Origin: Thermodesulfobacteriota bacterium
GTDB taxonomy: Bacteria > Desulfobacterota > BSN033 > UBA1163
Reading direction: 5' to 3'
DNA length: 35,627 bases
NCBI GenBank assembly: GCA_026415035.1
Contig: JAOAHX010000025.1
Coordinates: 1-35,627, forward strand
This document shows positions 24,254 to 32,782 of the stretch, piece by piece. How positions within the stretch are numbered: the stretch's first letter is position 1; each line of letters opens with the position of its first letter. The translations under genes and the position numbers were made by a program. The notes under the pieces were generated by a model. The model was given only the letters and a program-made list of their open reading frames with translations, was not told the DNA's origin and searched no databases.

Positions 24254-25054
24254 ATGTCAGGCTTTTCCAAGAGTCCTAAAGAACTTTTGAAACTTAGGCC
24301 ATGGGCGGGTAAATTCGAGGTGGTGGTCGTTGCCCACCGGGGTTTTTCGGCGGTGGCCCCGGAGAATACCCTCGCCGCTTTTGAACGAGCGATCGAAGTG
24401 GGGAGCGACATGATCGAGCTCGATGTCCGCCTCTCAAAGGAAGGCGAGGTCGTGGTGATCCATGATGAAACGCTTAAACGGACGACGACGGGCCAGGGGA
24501 GGGTGATCGACCAGACGGTTGGAGAGCTAAAATCGGTGGACGCCGGTTTTAAATTCGATCCCTCTTTCAGGGGCGAGCGGATTCCCAAACTCAGCGAGGT
24601 TTTGGAATTGTCTCGGGGAAGGATAAGGGTCAACATCGAATTGAAGATAGGAGACTATCGTCCGTGGACGATTCTATATTTAACAGATCGGGTCCTCGCC
24701 GAGGTGGAGCGCCTCGACATGCTCGATCAGGTGATCCTCTCCTCCTTCGATCCCCATCCACTTGAATGGGCCTTGAACCTGCGTCCCTCCATTGCCGTGG
24801 CCTATCTCTACAGCCGGCCCTGGACTCATCCTCGGGAGGTGACCGGGGGAAGGCCCTTTCCCATCCTCCATTGCTTCAAGTCGGTACTGACCAAGGAGAA
24901 TATCCTCCGGGCTCATCAAGAAGGAATCGGAATAGGCGTCTATACCCTCAATACCGAAGAGGAGATGGCGAGGTTCGTGGAGATGGGCGTGGATGCCATC
25001 ATCACGGATCATCCGGACCGGCTCATTCGCCTCCTGAAAAAGGAACCTCCTTAA
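24254..25054 (+). CDS. ugpQ: Glycerophosphodiester phosphodiesterase, UgpQ-type
   Basis: Predicted to hydrolyse glycerophosphodiesters to glycerol-3-phosphate and an alcohol. The protein (266 residues from ATG 24,254) has the GDPD signature: VVAHRGFSAVAPENTLAAF with the catalytic His, MIELDVRLSKEGEVVVIHD with Glu/Asp metal ligands and the second His, and VNIELK. No signal peptide is seen, so it acts in the cytoplasm on imported diesters, as UgpQ does. A GGGAAG site precedes this ATG; a TTG at 24,230 is an alternative. It follows ugpC after about 110 bases. Confidence 0.9.
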   Translation: MSGFSKSPKELLKLRPWAGKFEVVVVAHRGFSAVAPENTLAAFERAIEVGSDMIELDVRLSKEGEVVVIHDETLKRTTTGQGRVIDQTVGELKSVDAGFKFDPSFRGERIPKLSEVLELSRGRIRVNIELKIGDYRPWTILYLTDRVLAEVERLDMLDQVILSSFDPHPLEWALNLRPSIAVAYLYSRPWTHPREVTGGRPFPILHCFKSVLTKENILRAHQEGIGIGVYTLNTEEEMARFVEMGVDAIITDHPDRLIRLLKKEPP

Positions 25055-25085
25055 CCCCCTTTGACCGAAGGGGAGGGGTTCTTGC
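25053..25085 (+). terminator. Weak hairpin after ugpQ
   Basis: AACCCCCTT pairs imperfectly with AAGGGGAGGGGTT, followed by only a short CTT. It sits in the 145-base gap between the convergent ugpQ and uppP genes, where a terminator is expected; the T-run is poor. Confidence 0.3.
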
Positions 25086-25199
25086 TTGGCAGCCTCCGTT
25101 CAGGGAAGCCCGGCAACCGCCCTCGGGTGTGCCTTCCTGTGCGGCCTCTCCTTCGGTTTCTGGAAAGATGGAGGGAAGGGCATCTCCCCTTGAGGCAGA

Positions 25200-26000
25200 T
25201 CAGGAGAGGATGATCGTCGTTCCGCCGATCCCCCAGCAGTAGTAAGAGAAGAGGGAAAGCTTTCCAAATCGAATCACCCTCATCAGGAAGGCGAGGGCGA
25301 GAAGGCCGGTCAGGAAGGCGATCCCTGCGGCCACGGATGCGGCCTGGAATTCGGCGAAGGAGTTCACTTCACGGAGTTCTAAAACCGTGGCCCCCAAAAT
25401 GGCCGGGATCGAAAGGAGAAAGGAGAACCTTCCTGCCCACTCCCGATTCAACCCCAAAAAGAGGCCCGCGGCGATGGTCGCTCCCGATCTCGAGATGCCT
25501 GGGAGGAGGGCGATCCCCTGGGCGGTTCCGATCAGGACGGCATCAACCCACCTCATTTCGGTCGCCCCTTTTTTCCCATTTTGAAACCACCGGGTCAGAA
25601 AAAGCATCGCCCCCGTGATCAGGAGCATCCCGGCCGCCCATTTGGGTTGGATGAAGAGGGGCTCGATCCGGTCCTTGAGAAGGACTCCCATGAGGCCCGT
25701 CGGAAGGGTGGCAACGGCGATCAGGGCAAAAAGCCGCGTGCCAGGGCCCCCCTTCCTTTTTTTCAAGAGGGCCGATCCCGTTTGGACCAAAAGGATCTGA
25801 AGGTCGTTCCGGAAGTACAGGACGACCGCGAGGAGGGTCCCGAAGTGGACCATCACATCGAAGAAGAGGTGGGGTTCTTTCATCCCGAAGAGAGACTGGA
25901 AGAAGACGAGATGGCCTGAGCTGCTGATGGGAAAAAACTCGGTCAGCCCCTGAACGATGCCGAGGAAGGCCGCCTCAAAGAAGGTCATCGCCTCTCTCAT
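25200..26000 (-). CDS. uppP: Undecaprenyl-diphosphatase UppP (BacA)
   Basis: Inner-membrane phosphatase that recycles the C55 lipid carrier for peptidoglycan and polysaccharide synthesis. The 266 residues carry the BacA motifs GIVQGLTEFFPISSSGHL near the N-terminus and PGISRSGATIAAGLFLG in the middle, with about seven to eight hydrophobic segments. The ATG at 26,000 overlaps the stop of the upstream mutase gene (ATGA); a second ATG four codons later is an alternative. Coupling to the sugar mutase and closeness to WcaJ and glycosyltransferases fit a lipid-carrier role. The last residues run close to the end of the ugpQ gap. Confidence 0.95.
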   Translation of the reverse strand: MREAMTFFEAAFLGIVQGLTEFFPISSSGHLVFFQSLFGMKEPHLFFDVMVHFGTLLAVVLYFRNDLQILLVQTGSALLKKRKGGPGTRLFALIAVATLPTGLMGVLLKDRIEPLFIQPKWAAGMLLITGAMLFLTRWFQNGKKGATEMRWVDAVLIGTAQGIALLPGISRSGATIAAGLFLGLNREWAGRFSFLLSIPAILGATVLELREVNSFAEFQAASVAAGIAFLTGLLALAFLMRVIRFGKLSLFSYYCWGIGGTTIILS

Positions 26001-27361
26001 GCCCCCACATCTCCGATGGCCTTCTGGACCTTCTCCTCGACCAGCCTCTTGATCTCCTCCAGCCTCTTTTCGGTGGAGGCCTCGAATCGGAGGACGAGGA
26101 CCGGCTGGGTGTTGGAGGCTCGCAGAAGTCCCCAGCCGTCATCGAACTTCACCCTCACCCCGTCCACATCGATGATGGGATAGTCCTTCTTCAGGGCCTC
26201 CTTCACCTTCTCCACGACCTTGAATTTGATCTCGTCCGGGCAGGAGACCCGGATCTCGGGGGTGATGTGGGTTCGAGGGACATCGGAGAGGAGACCGGAG
26301 AGCCTCTGATCGGTATTGGAGAGCAGTTCGAGGAGCCGGCAAGAGGCATAGATGGCATCGTCGTAGCCGAAGTACCGGTGGGCGAAGAAGATATGTCCGC
26401 TCATCTCTCCTCCCAGTGCGGCCTTCTCCTCCTTCATCTTCTCCTTGATCAGGGAGTGACCGGTCTTCCACATGATCGCCCGGCCCCCGTGTTTCTCAAT
26501 GTCTTCGAAGAGGGTTTGAGAGCATTTCACCTCTGCGACAAAGGTGGCGCCCTTCTGCTCCTTGAGGATTTCCCTGGCGAAGAGTATCATCAGCTGGTCG
26601 CCCCAGATGATCCTCCCTTGGTCATCCACGACGCCGATCCGGTCGGCATCGCCATCGTAGCCGATCCCGACCTCGGCCCCTGTTTTTAATACCCTATCGA
26701 TCAAATCCCTCAAATTTTCTGGGATTGTGGGATCGGGGAAATGGTTCGGGAACCGGCCGTCGATGTCGCAGTAGAGTTCTTCCACATCGCAGCCCAGCTC
26801 CCTGATCAGGGGAGCGGCCACGACGCCTCCCGTCCCGTTTCCTGCGTCGATCACCACCTTCAACCGTTTTGAAAGACGGATGTTCTTTTTGATGAACGCT
26901 TGGTAGGCCGGGATGATGGGGAACTCCGAAAGGCGTCCCTGGCCCGAGACGAAGTCTCCCGACTCGACCAGGCGGCCCAATTTCTGGATCTCCTCGCCGA
27001 AGATGGTGCTCTTCCCCACGGAGACCTTGAATCCGTTGAACTCCGGCGGGTTGTGGCTGCCGGTGACCATCATCCCCCCCTCTCGATCGAGATGGAAGAT
27101 CGAAAAATAATAGACGGGGGTGGGACAGACCCCGATGTTGACCACATCGCAACCCGTCGAGAGGAGCCCCTCGATCAGGGCCTCGCAGAAGGCCTCGGAG
27201 CTGAGCCTCCCGTCCCTTCCGACGACGAGCGATTTTTTGCCAAGGCGATTCATGTAAGTTCCAAACCCCCTCCCCAACCGCCTGACGATCTCAGGGGTCA
27301 GATCCTTATCCACGAGGCCTCGAATGTCGTATTCACGATAAATCTGGGGATTGATCTTCAT
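25997..27361 (-). CDS. manB: Phosphomannomutase/phosphoglucomutase (ManB/AlgC-like)
   Basis: Interconverts sugar 6- and 1-phosphates; mannose-1-phosphate would feed ManC at 29,013 to give GDP-mannose. The 454 residues match the alpha-D-phosphohexomutase family: active-site Ser in MMVTGSHNPPEFNGFK, the metal loop GYDGDADRIGVVD, the sugar loop GEMSGHIFF, and the phosphate-binding end GLLRASNTQPVLVLRFE. I chose ATG 27,361 with GGTGGAGG upstream; the open frame extends 19 codons further without a site. The N-terminal YREYDIRGL agrees with the AlgC group. It heads a two-gene leftward operon with uppP. Confidence 0.93.
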   Translation of the reverse strand: MKINPQIYREYDIRGLVDKDLTPEIVRRLGRGFGTYMNRLGKKSLVVGRDGRLSSEAFCEALIEGLLSTGCDVVNIGVCPTPVYYFSIFHLDREGGMMVTGSHNPPEFNGFKVSVGKSTIFGEEIQKLGRLVESGDFVSGQGRLSEFPIIPAYQAFIKKNIRLSKRLKVVIDAGNGTGGVVAAPLIRELGCDVEELYCDIDGRFPNHFPDPTIPENLRDLIDRVLKTGAEVGIGYDGDADRIGVVDDQGRIIWGDQLMILFAREILKEQKGATFVAEVKCSQTLFEDIEKHGGRAIMWKTGHSLIKEKMKEEKAALGGEMSGHIFFAHRYFGYDDAIYASCRLLELLSNTDQRLSGLLSDVPRTHITPEIRVSCPDEIKFKVVEKVKEALKKDYPIIDVDGVRVKFDDGWGLLRASNTQPVLVLRFEASTEKRLEEIKRLVEEKVQKAIGDVGA

Positions 27362-27445
27362 GGACGCCTCCACCTTTCCCGATAAAGGTTGTGAAGGGAA
27401 ATGGGACGATACGGACACGATCGGCCCTCTGCCGCGATCATGAAT

Positions 27446-27474
27446 ACGTTATCTCATTTCTCGCAAACATTCAA
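27446..27474 (-). promoter_or_regulatory. Candidate promoter of manB-uppP
   Basis: On the minus strand TTGAAT (27,474-27,469), 17 bases, TAACGT (27,451-27,446). It lies in the divergent gap with hisS. AACCCGCCGGGTT (27,473-27,485) is a perfect short palindrome partly over the -35 box. Confidence 0.4.
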
Positions 27475-27488
27475 CCCGCCGGGTTTCT

Positions 27489-27517
27489 TTGACTTTTCGG
27501 GGGGGATAGGCTAAATT
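27489..27517 (+). promoter_or_regulatory. Candidate promoter of hisS
   Basis: TTGACT (27,489-27,494), a 17-base spacer, TAAATT (27,512-27,517), 20 bases ahead of the hisS ATG, so the leader would be very short. Confidence 0.55.
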
Positions 27518-27537
27518 ACCAAAGCCGAGGAAAACTT

Positions 27538-28797
27538 ATGGAGATCAAAGCCATCCGCGGATTTAATGACGTCCTTCCTGAGGAAGTTGGAAAATGGCAG
27601 TTTGTTGAGGCCACGGCGAGGGAGGTCTTCGGGGGATTCGGGTTTTCAGAGATACGTATCCCCATTCTGGAACGGACCGAACTCTTTGCCCGCGGGATCG
27701 GAGAGGCCACGGACATCGTCGAAAAGGAGATGTATACCTTCATCGACAAAGGGGGGACGTCCTTGACCCTTCGGCCCGAGGCGACGGCCTCGATGGCCCG
27801 GGCCTACCTCGAACACAGGCTCTACACCTTCGATCCGGTCGCCAAGCTCTACTGCATCGGCCCGATGTTCCGTTACGAGAGGCCCCAGAAAGGCCGCTAC
27901 CGTCAGTTCCACCAGATCGATGCCGAGGTCTTCGGCGTGGCCAACCCTGTGGTCGATGCCGAGGTGATCCTCATGCTCGTCCATTTTCTGCGGAAGGTGG
28001 GGCTCGAGAAGCTTGAACTCCAGATCAATTCCTTGGGGTGTCGGGAGTGCCGGCCTGGGTATCGGGAGCGGTTAAAATCCTATCTATCCGAAAGGGCGTT
28101 TCGGCTGTGTGAAGATTGTCAGAGGCGCCTCCAGACCAACCCCCTCCGCATCTTCGATTGTAAGGTCCAGGCCTGTCAGGAGGCCATCGCCGAGGCTCCC
28201 AAGGTGAGCGAATTCATCTGCAGGGCCTGCGAAGACCATTTTGAGAAGGTGAAGGCGTATCTCTCGACCGCCGGGCTCGACTATGTCCTGAACCCGAGGA
28301 TGGTTCGGGGCCTCGATTATTACACCCGCACGGCCTTCGAGGTCATCTCCTACGATCTGGGCGCCCAGAATGCCGTGACGGGAGGAGGCCGCTATGACAA
28401 CCTCTTTCAGGAGATCGGCGGGCTCGACATCCCCGGCATCGGATTTGCGATTGGCATGGAGCGGTTGATCTCGCTCCTGCCACCGGAGAGGTCCTTTAAC
28501 CGGGGGCTCGATCTTTTCATCGCTGCCCTTGGGAAGGAGGCCGAGAGGGAGGCCTTCCGTCTTGCAAACCAATTCCATCTGGAAGGGATCCGGGCCGAGT
28601 TCGACTACGAAGGGAAGAGCCTGAAGAGCCAGATGAGGCGGGCCGATAAATTAGGGGCCAGATATGTGCTCATCTTAGGGGAGGAGGAGATGAAACGGGG
28701 GAGGGCGATCCTGAGGGATATGGCCGGCAAATCTCAGGAAGAAATCCCCCTGGAGGATCTATCGGGGAGGGTCAAAGATAAGATTCAAAAGGGTTGA
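27538..28797 (+). CDS. hisS: Histidine--tRNA ligase
   Basis: Class II aminoacyl-tRNA synthetase charging tRNA-His, 419 residues, normal length. Visible are IRGFNDVLP at the N-terminus, motif 2 RYERPQKGRYRQFHQID, the histidine-specific MVRGLDYYTRTAFE, the TGGGRYDNL segment, motif 3 GIGFAIGMERL, and an anticodon-binding C-terminal domain. ATG 27,538 follows GAGG by about 9 bases. A tRNA-Gln gene with its own promoter overlapping the hisS stop follows. Confidence 0.97.
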   Translation: MEIKAIRGFNDVLPEEVGKWQFVEATAREVFGGFGFSEIRIPILERTELFARGIGEATDIVEKEMYTFIDKGGTSLTLRPEATASMARAYLEHRLYTFDPVAKLYCIGPMFRYERPQKGRYRQFHQIDAEVFGVANPVVDAEVILMLVHFLRKVGLEKLELQINSLGCRECRPGYRERLKSYLSERAFRLCEDCQRRLQTNPLRIFDCKVQACQEAIAEAPKVSEFICRACEDHFEKVKAYLSTAGLDYVLNPRMVRGLDYYTRTAFEVISYDLGAQNAVTGGGRYDNLFQEIGGLDIPGIGFAIGMERLISLLPPERSFNRGLDLFIAALGKEAEREAFRLANQFHLEGIRAEFDYEGKSLKSQMRRADKLGARYVLILGEEEMKRGRAILRDMAGKSQEEIPLEDLSGRVKDKIQKG

Positions 28798-28822
28798 TTC
28801 CTCTTGCGTTTGGTGGTATATT
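28794..28822 (+). promoter_or_regulatory. Promoter of tRNA-Gln
   Basis: TTGATT (28,794-28,799), 17 bases, TATATT (28,817-28,822). It overlaps the last codons of hisS and lies 46 bases before the tRNA 5' end. Confidence 0.6.
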
Positions 28823-28868
28823 TTAGTCGTTTGCGAAGAACGACAGACCTTCCTCTCCGAGCGTTCGC

Positions 28869-28942
28869 TGGGGGATCGTTCAACGGCAGGACAACGGACT
28901 CTGACTCCGTGAATCGAGGTTCGAATCCTCGTCCCCCAGCCA
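28869..28942 (+). tRNA. tRNA-Gln (CTG anticodon)
   Basis: A full cloverleaf is visible: acceptor TGGGGGA with TCCCCCA, anticodon stem ACGGA/TCCGT around CTCTGAC with CTG at 28,901-28,903, T-arm CGAGG-TTCGAAT-CCTCG, and an encoded CCA at 28,940-28,942. The U1-A72 pair is typical of bacterial tRNA-Gln. No terminator is seen, so the transcript may continue into manC. Confidence 0.96.
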
Positions 28943-29012
28943 CTTACATCCGACATCCAGATCCATCCCCATTCACGCCACGAATCGAAACGGAAGGGAG
29001 CGAAGGGCAGAG

Positions 29013-30470
29013 ATGAAAGCACTTGTCCTTGCCGGGGGTTCTGGAACCAGGCTCTGGCCCTTGAGCCGGAGAAACTATCCCAAGCAGTTTCTCAAACTCC
29101 ATGAAGGCAAATCCCTTTTGAGACAGACGGTGGAGAGGCTTGCCAAAGTTCTCTCCTTCGATGAGATCGTGGTGATCACCAACAAGGAATATCAATTCTA
29201 CGTCAAATCCGATCTCCCCGAGATCCGGCACCTCCTCTTCGAGCCGGAGGGCAGGAACACGGCGCCCGCGATCGCCCTGGGGATCCGGTACTGTCTCGAA
29301 CGGCTCGGGTGCGGGGAGGAAGAGGTCCTCTTCCTCTCCCCCTCCGACCATATCCTTCGTCCCGAAGAAGAATTTATCCATTACCTCAAAAGGTCTGAGG
29401 AGGTTGCCCGCAAGGGGGCCGTGGTGACGTTTGGAATCAGGCCGAATCGGCCTGAGACCGAATACGGGTATATCAAGGTTCGGGTGGATGGGACAGAGGG
29501 TGGGCAGGCCACCGACCAGGGCTCCCCTACATTTTCCGAAAGGCCAAGGGAGGCCCAGGGTCCCTTTCCCGTGGAGCGTTTTGTAGAAAAGCCCGATTAC
29601 GAAACGGCCAAACGTTACGTGGAGGAGGGGCACTACTACTGGAATTCGGGAATGTTTGCCTTTCAGATCGGGGTCATGAGGGAGGAGATCGAAAGGTACG
29701 CTCCCGCGATCGGGGAGATCCTCCAGAAGGATGTCGAGACGATGATCGCCCAGTTTCACCGGATGCCCGAGATCTCGATCGACTACGCCGTGATGGAGAA
29801 ATCAAACCGCGTCTGGATGCTTCCCCTCGGGCTCTACTGGAACGACGTCGGGTCCTGGGACTCCCTGCACGAAGTTCTACCGCGAGATTCAATGGGGAAT
29901 GCTACGGTGGGGGAGGTCCTGACGCTCCAGGCCCGGAACTGTCTGGTCTTCGGCAGCAAACGGCTTCTGGCGTTAATCGGCCTGGAGGATGGCGTCGTCA
30001 TCGACACAGAGGATGCCGTTTTGGTGGCCCGGAAGGGAGAGGCGCGGAGGGTGCGGGAGATTGTCGCCCAGCTCAGGGAAGCTGGCAGGAGAGAGGTCTC
30101 CGAGCATGTGACCAACTATCGGCCCTGGGGGAGTTATACGGTTCTTGAAAGGGGGCCTCGTTATAAAATTAAACGGGTGGTGGTCAATCCGGGACAGCGG
30201 CTCAGCCTCCAGACCCATGCCCACCGGTCCGAACACTGGGTCGTGGTCCAAGGGACGGCCCGGGTGACGATCGGCGAGAGGAGTTTCCTGGTCCACGAGA
30301 ACGAATCGGCCTTCGTGCCGAAATCGACCCTTCACCGGCTCGAAAATCCCGGGAAGATCCCAGTGGAGATCATCGAGGTCCAGAACGGCGAATACCTCGA
30401 GGAGGACGACATCGAGCGCTTTTCCGACGACTACGGCCGTTCAGGCCTTCTCCCTTCTCAAAATCCCTGA
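29013..30470 (+). CDS. manC: Mannose-1-phosphate guanylyltransferase / mannose-6-phosphate isomerase (ManC)
   Basis: Bifunctional enzyme making GDP-mannose. The N-terminal nucleotidyltransferase has LAGGSGTRLWPLSRRNYPKQ, then FLSPSDH, VERFVEKP and YWNSGMFAF. The C-terminal cupin isomerase domain has RPWGSYTVLE, PGQRLSLQTHAHRSEHWVVV and FVPKSTLHRLEN. At 485 residues it has family length, but a ~20-residue Gln/Gly/Ser insertion lies before VERFVEKP. ATG 29,013 follows GAAGGGAGCGAAGGGC. GDP-mannose may supply the GT4 transferase at 34,161. It converges with the kinase-like gene with a 23-base gap. Confidence 0.94.
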   Translation: MKALVLAGGSGTRLWPLSRRNYPKQFLKLHEGKSLLRQTVERLAKVLSFDEIVVITNKEYQFYVKSDLPEIRHLLFEPEGRNTAPAIALGIRYCLERLGCGEEEVLFLSPSDHILRPEEEFIHYLKRSEEVARKGAVVTFGIRPNRPETEYGYIKVRVDGTEGGQATDQGSPTFSERPREAQGPFPVERFVEKPDYETAKRYVEEGHYYWNSGMFAFQIGVMREEIERYAPAIGEILQKDVETMIAQFHRMPEISIDYAVMEKSNRVWMLPLGLYWNDVGSWDSLHEVLPRDSMGNATVGEVLTLQARNCLVFGSKRLLALIGLEDGVVIDTEDAVLVARKGEARRVREIVAQLREAGRREVSEHVTNYRPWGSYTVLERGPRYKIKRVVVNPGQRLSLQTHAHRSEHWVVVQGTARVTIGERSFLVHENESAFVPKSTLHRLENPGKIPVEIIEVQNGEYLEEDDIERFSDDYGRSGLLPSQNP

Positions 30471-30493
30471 GGGCCCTTCTTCAAGGGGATTTC

Positions 30494-31243
30494 CTAAACC
30501 ACCTTCATTCGCCTTTCGAGAGGGAAGCCCTGATAAGCCATCCGCGTGTAATGGGCGATCACCTCCGCCACTGCCTTCTCGTCCCGCTGACGGGTATCGA
30601 TCTCTATGAGATGAAAGGCGCTTTTGTTCTGGGCGATTTCGAGGGTTTGGCGAAACTTCTGGTCGAGCACTTGGAGCGTCGCCTCATGTTCATGGAGGTG
30701 GAGCCAATAGTCCCTTCCATAAGTCGTCTCGGGATGATCTATGGAAATCCTTTTATAAATCCGCTCGATCGCCATTTGGATAGGGGTGTCCAGGAAGAAA
30801 TAGAGATCCCGGAAGGGTAACCCGGAACATTTTTGGGCCCACATCAATTTCTTTGCCACATCCATCTTTCGACTGATCGTTGGATAGTAAAAGTGGCTAT
30901 AGACGACCGGATCGATGATCATACAGCGGGTGGTCATGATCAAAACCGGTCGGTACCTTCGAATCATGTAAGGTTCAAGCCACCCCTGGAAGAGGACAAA
31001 AAGGAATCGGGTCAGGCCGATCCATGTTCTTCTTCGGGTGGCATCGACCCTTTTAAACAATTTTTCAAAAAAATCGGCTATTTTGGGAAGACAGGGGGTG
31101 ATCCCCCCTTGATAGATGAAAAAAGGATTCCTCCCCGTTTTACAGATGGAGAATCGGTGGCTGAGATTTTGGATGGCCTTCAGGGTCGTTGTGCTTTTCC
31201 CGGACCCATCGATCCCGACGATGGATATCCGAAACGGATCCAT
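30494..31243 (-). CDS. Thymidylate-kinase-like P-loop protein in the polysaccharide cluster
   Basis: The 249-residue protein starts with a P-loop (SIVGIDGSGKSTTTLKAI) and has a DLYFFLDTPIQMAIERI segment like the LID/Asp region of dTMP kinases, but it is longer than Tmk (~210) and its middle is divergent with many aromatic and basic residues. Its ATG directly abuts the GT39-like stop, so it is the last gene of the leftward polysaccharide operon. Thymidylate-kinase-like proteins of this sort occur in envelope gene clusters, where a role on other nucleotides or sugars is possible. The substrate is unknown. Confidence 0.7.
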   Translation of the reverse strand: MDPFRISIVGIDGSGKSTTTLKAIQNLSHRFSICKTGRNPFFIYQGGITPCLPKIADFFEKLFKRVDATRRRTWIGLTRFLFVLFQGWLEPYMIRRYRPVLIMTTRCMIIDPVVYSHFYYPTISRKMDVAKKLMWAQKCSGLPFRDLYFFLDTPIQMAIERIYKRISIDHPETTYGRDYWLHLHEHEATLQVLDQKFRQTLEIAQNKSAFHLIEIDTRQRDEKAVAEVIAHYTRMAYQGFPLERRMKVV

Positions 31244-32752
31244 TTAAGGATTCCTCCTGTAAACGATCACCTTTTCCATGGATTCTTCCCCGAATCGCCC
31301 CAATTCGACAAATCCCTCACGGAGGGCATCCCACCCAGAAGGGTCCTTCTGGGCCTCTCGCTCTCGAAGGACCAGATAGAAGCCATTCCGTTCTTTCATC
31401 CAACCGATGGCTTGTTCAATCTTTATCCTATCCAAATCGAGAAACTCAAATCCCCCTTCGGCATAGTAGGCCACCCTCGGGATCGTTGTAAACAAGGTTT
31501 TCCCCCTCCCCAGATGTTCCTTTATCCATATCCCCGCCCACTTCTCTGGCAGCCGCTCGTAACGCTGAGGTTTAAGGGTCTTGGGAAGGAGGATCGCTGT
31601 GATGAGCATCAGTAGAGTTGTCCAGAGGAAGATCCCTCTCGTTTTGGGGCTTAAGTGGGAGAGCCGCCCGTTCGATTCGACTTTACGCCTCAACCCCTTG
31701 GAAAAGGCCTCCAAACCGAAGCCCACCCAATAGATTGAAAAGAGAAGTAACGGGAGGACATGCCGTCCACTAAAGTGGAAAGCCTGGATCCCCCCTTCGT
31801 TTCCCCATACCGTAATGTTAAGAGCGAGAAGAAAGAGAATCACATAATGGAGCACAAAACAGAAAAACAGAAAGCCTTCCCCATTCCTAAAAAGGTTGGA
31901 TCTCCTCGAAAGCCCCCCCAAGAGCAGAAGGAGAAGATAGAGGGGGTGATAAACTCCCACCACCTCCTGGTTCACCTTTTTTAAGGCGAACAGCCCTCTG
32001 TCCAATAGGGGGGGGCGATCCCCCTCCCCTCCCAGACCGAATAATTCGAAGATGGATTTGGTCTTACTTAGGGTCCATTCTCCCGTGATCTCCTTTAGGG
32101 AAAGGAGGTAAGGGAGGGAGAGGACAAGGGCCGATAAGCTCAAAAAGGAGAGGGCGATCCATCGGTCCAACGGTTTCGAAAAAGGCTTCGCCCAAAAAAT
32201 ATAAAAAAAGGTGACGAGCAAGACTTCCACTCCATCAGGCCTGACGAGATAGGCCGGAAGAGACCAAAGCGGAATGAGCAAAAAAGAGAATTTTTCTTCC
32301 CTGTGGAGGGTTCTCCAGGTCAACCAGAGAGCCATGGCGAGGAAGAACAGATAGGTGGATTCTTTGAGAACATCCGCAGAGAATCTCCGGATAGAGGGAT
32401 GAAGGGCCAAAAGCAGGGTCGAGAGGAAAGCCACCCTCTGATTGAACAATTGCTTGCCCAGGAAATAGAGGGGGAAGACCAGGAGGAGGCCCATGAGCGA
32501 GGCCACCAACCTTCCTGCGATTTCCATATCCGGGATTAACGACGAGGCGAGGGCCATGAGAAAAGGGTAGAGCGGTTGTTGTCCCGTTGTTCTCAAGGCC
32601 TCACGAAAGGTTCCCGTGCCAAAGGCTTTGGCCAGAGGGATGTACTGAAAGGCCCCGTCCAACGAGATGACGTAGGTTCGAAAGAAAAGGTAGAGACTTA
32701 AAGGGAAAGAGATCAGGAGGAGGAGAATGAGATAGCCTCGGTCGTTTTTCAT
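31244..32752 (-). CDS. Multi-spanning membrane glycosyltransferase, GT39/ArnT-like
   Basis: About 500 residues with ten or more hydrophobic segments. The first extracytoplasmic loop carries an acidic motif, SLDGAFQYIPLAKAFG, followed by GQQPLYPFLMALASSL, the layout of dolichyl-phosphate-mannose or undecaprenyl-phosphate sugar transferases (GT-C fold). It probably transfers a sugar from a lipid-linked donor on the periplasmic side. Start choice: ATG 32,752 has GAGG upstream at a longish 12 bases; a GTG at 32,782 right after the WcaJ stop has no ribosome site. The C-terminal soluble part (about 390-502) is unassigned. The sugar is not predictable. Confidence 0.75.
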   Translation of the reverse strand: MKNDRGYLILLLLISFPLSLYLFFRTYVISLDGAFQYIPLAKAFGTGTFREALRTTGQQPLYPFLMALASSLIPDMEIAGRLVASLMGLLLVFPLYFLGKQLFNQRVAFLSTLLLALHPSIRRFSADVLKESTYLFFLAMALWLTWRTLHREEKFSFLLIPLWSLPAYLVRPDGVEVLLVTFFYIFWAKPFSKPLDRWIALSFLSLSALVLSLPYLLSLKEITGEWTLSKTKSIFELFGLGGEGDRPPLLDRGLFALKKVNQEVVGVYHPLYLLLLLLGGLSRRSNLFRNGEGFLFFCFVLHYVILFLLALNITVWGNEGGIQAFHFSGRHVLPLLLFSIYWVGFGLEAFSKGLRRKVESNGRLSHLSPKTRGIFLWTTLLMLITAILLPKTLKPQRYERLPEKWAGIWIKEHLGRGKTLFTTIPRVAYYAEGGFEFLDLDRIKIEQAIGWMKERNGFYLVLREREAQKDPSGWDALREGFVELGRFGEESMEKVIVYRRNP

Positions 32753-32782
32753 CCGGCACCAAATCCTCAAGGGGTCGGACAC

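Noticed and set aside
28869-28942. tRNA-Gln as an integration site for a mobile island
   Set aside because: No integrase, no repeated tRNA 3' end and no foreign-looking gene were seen on either side.
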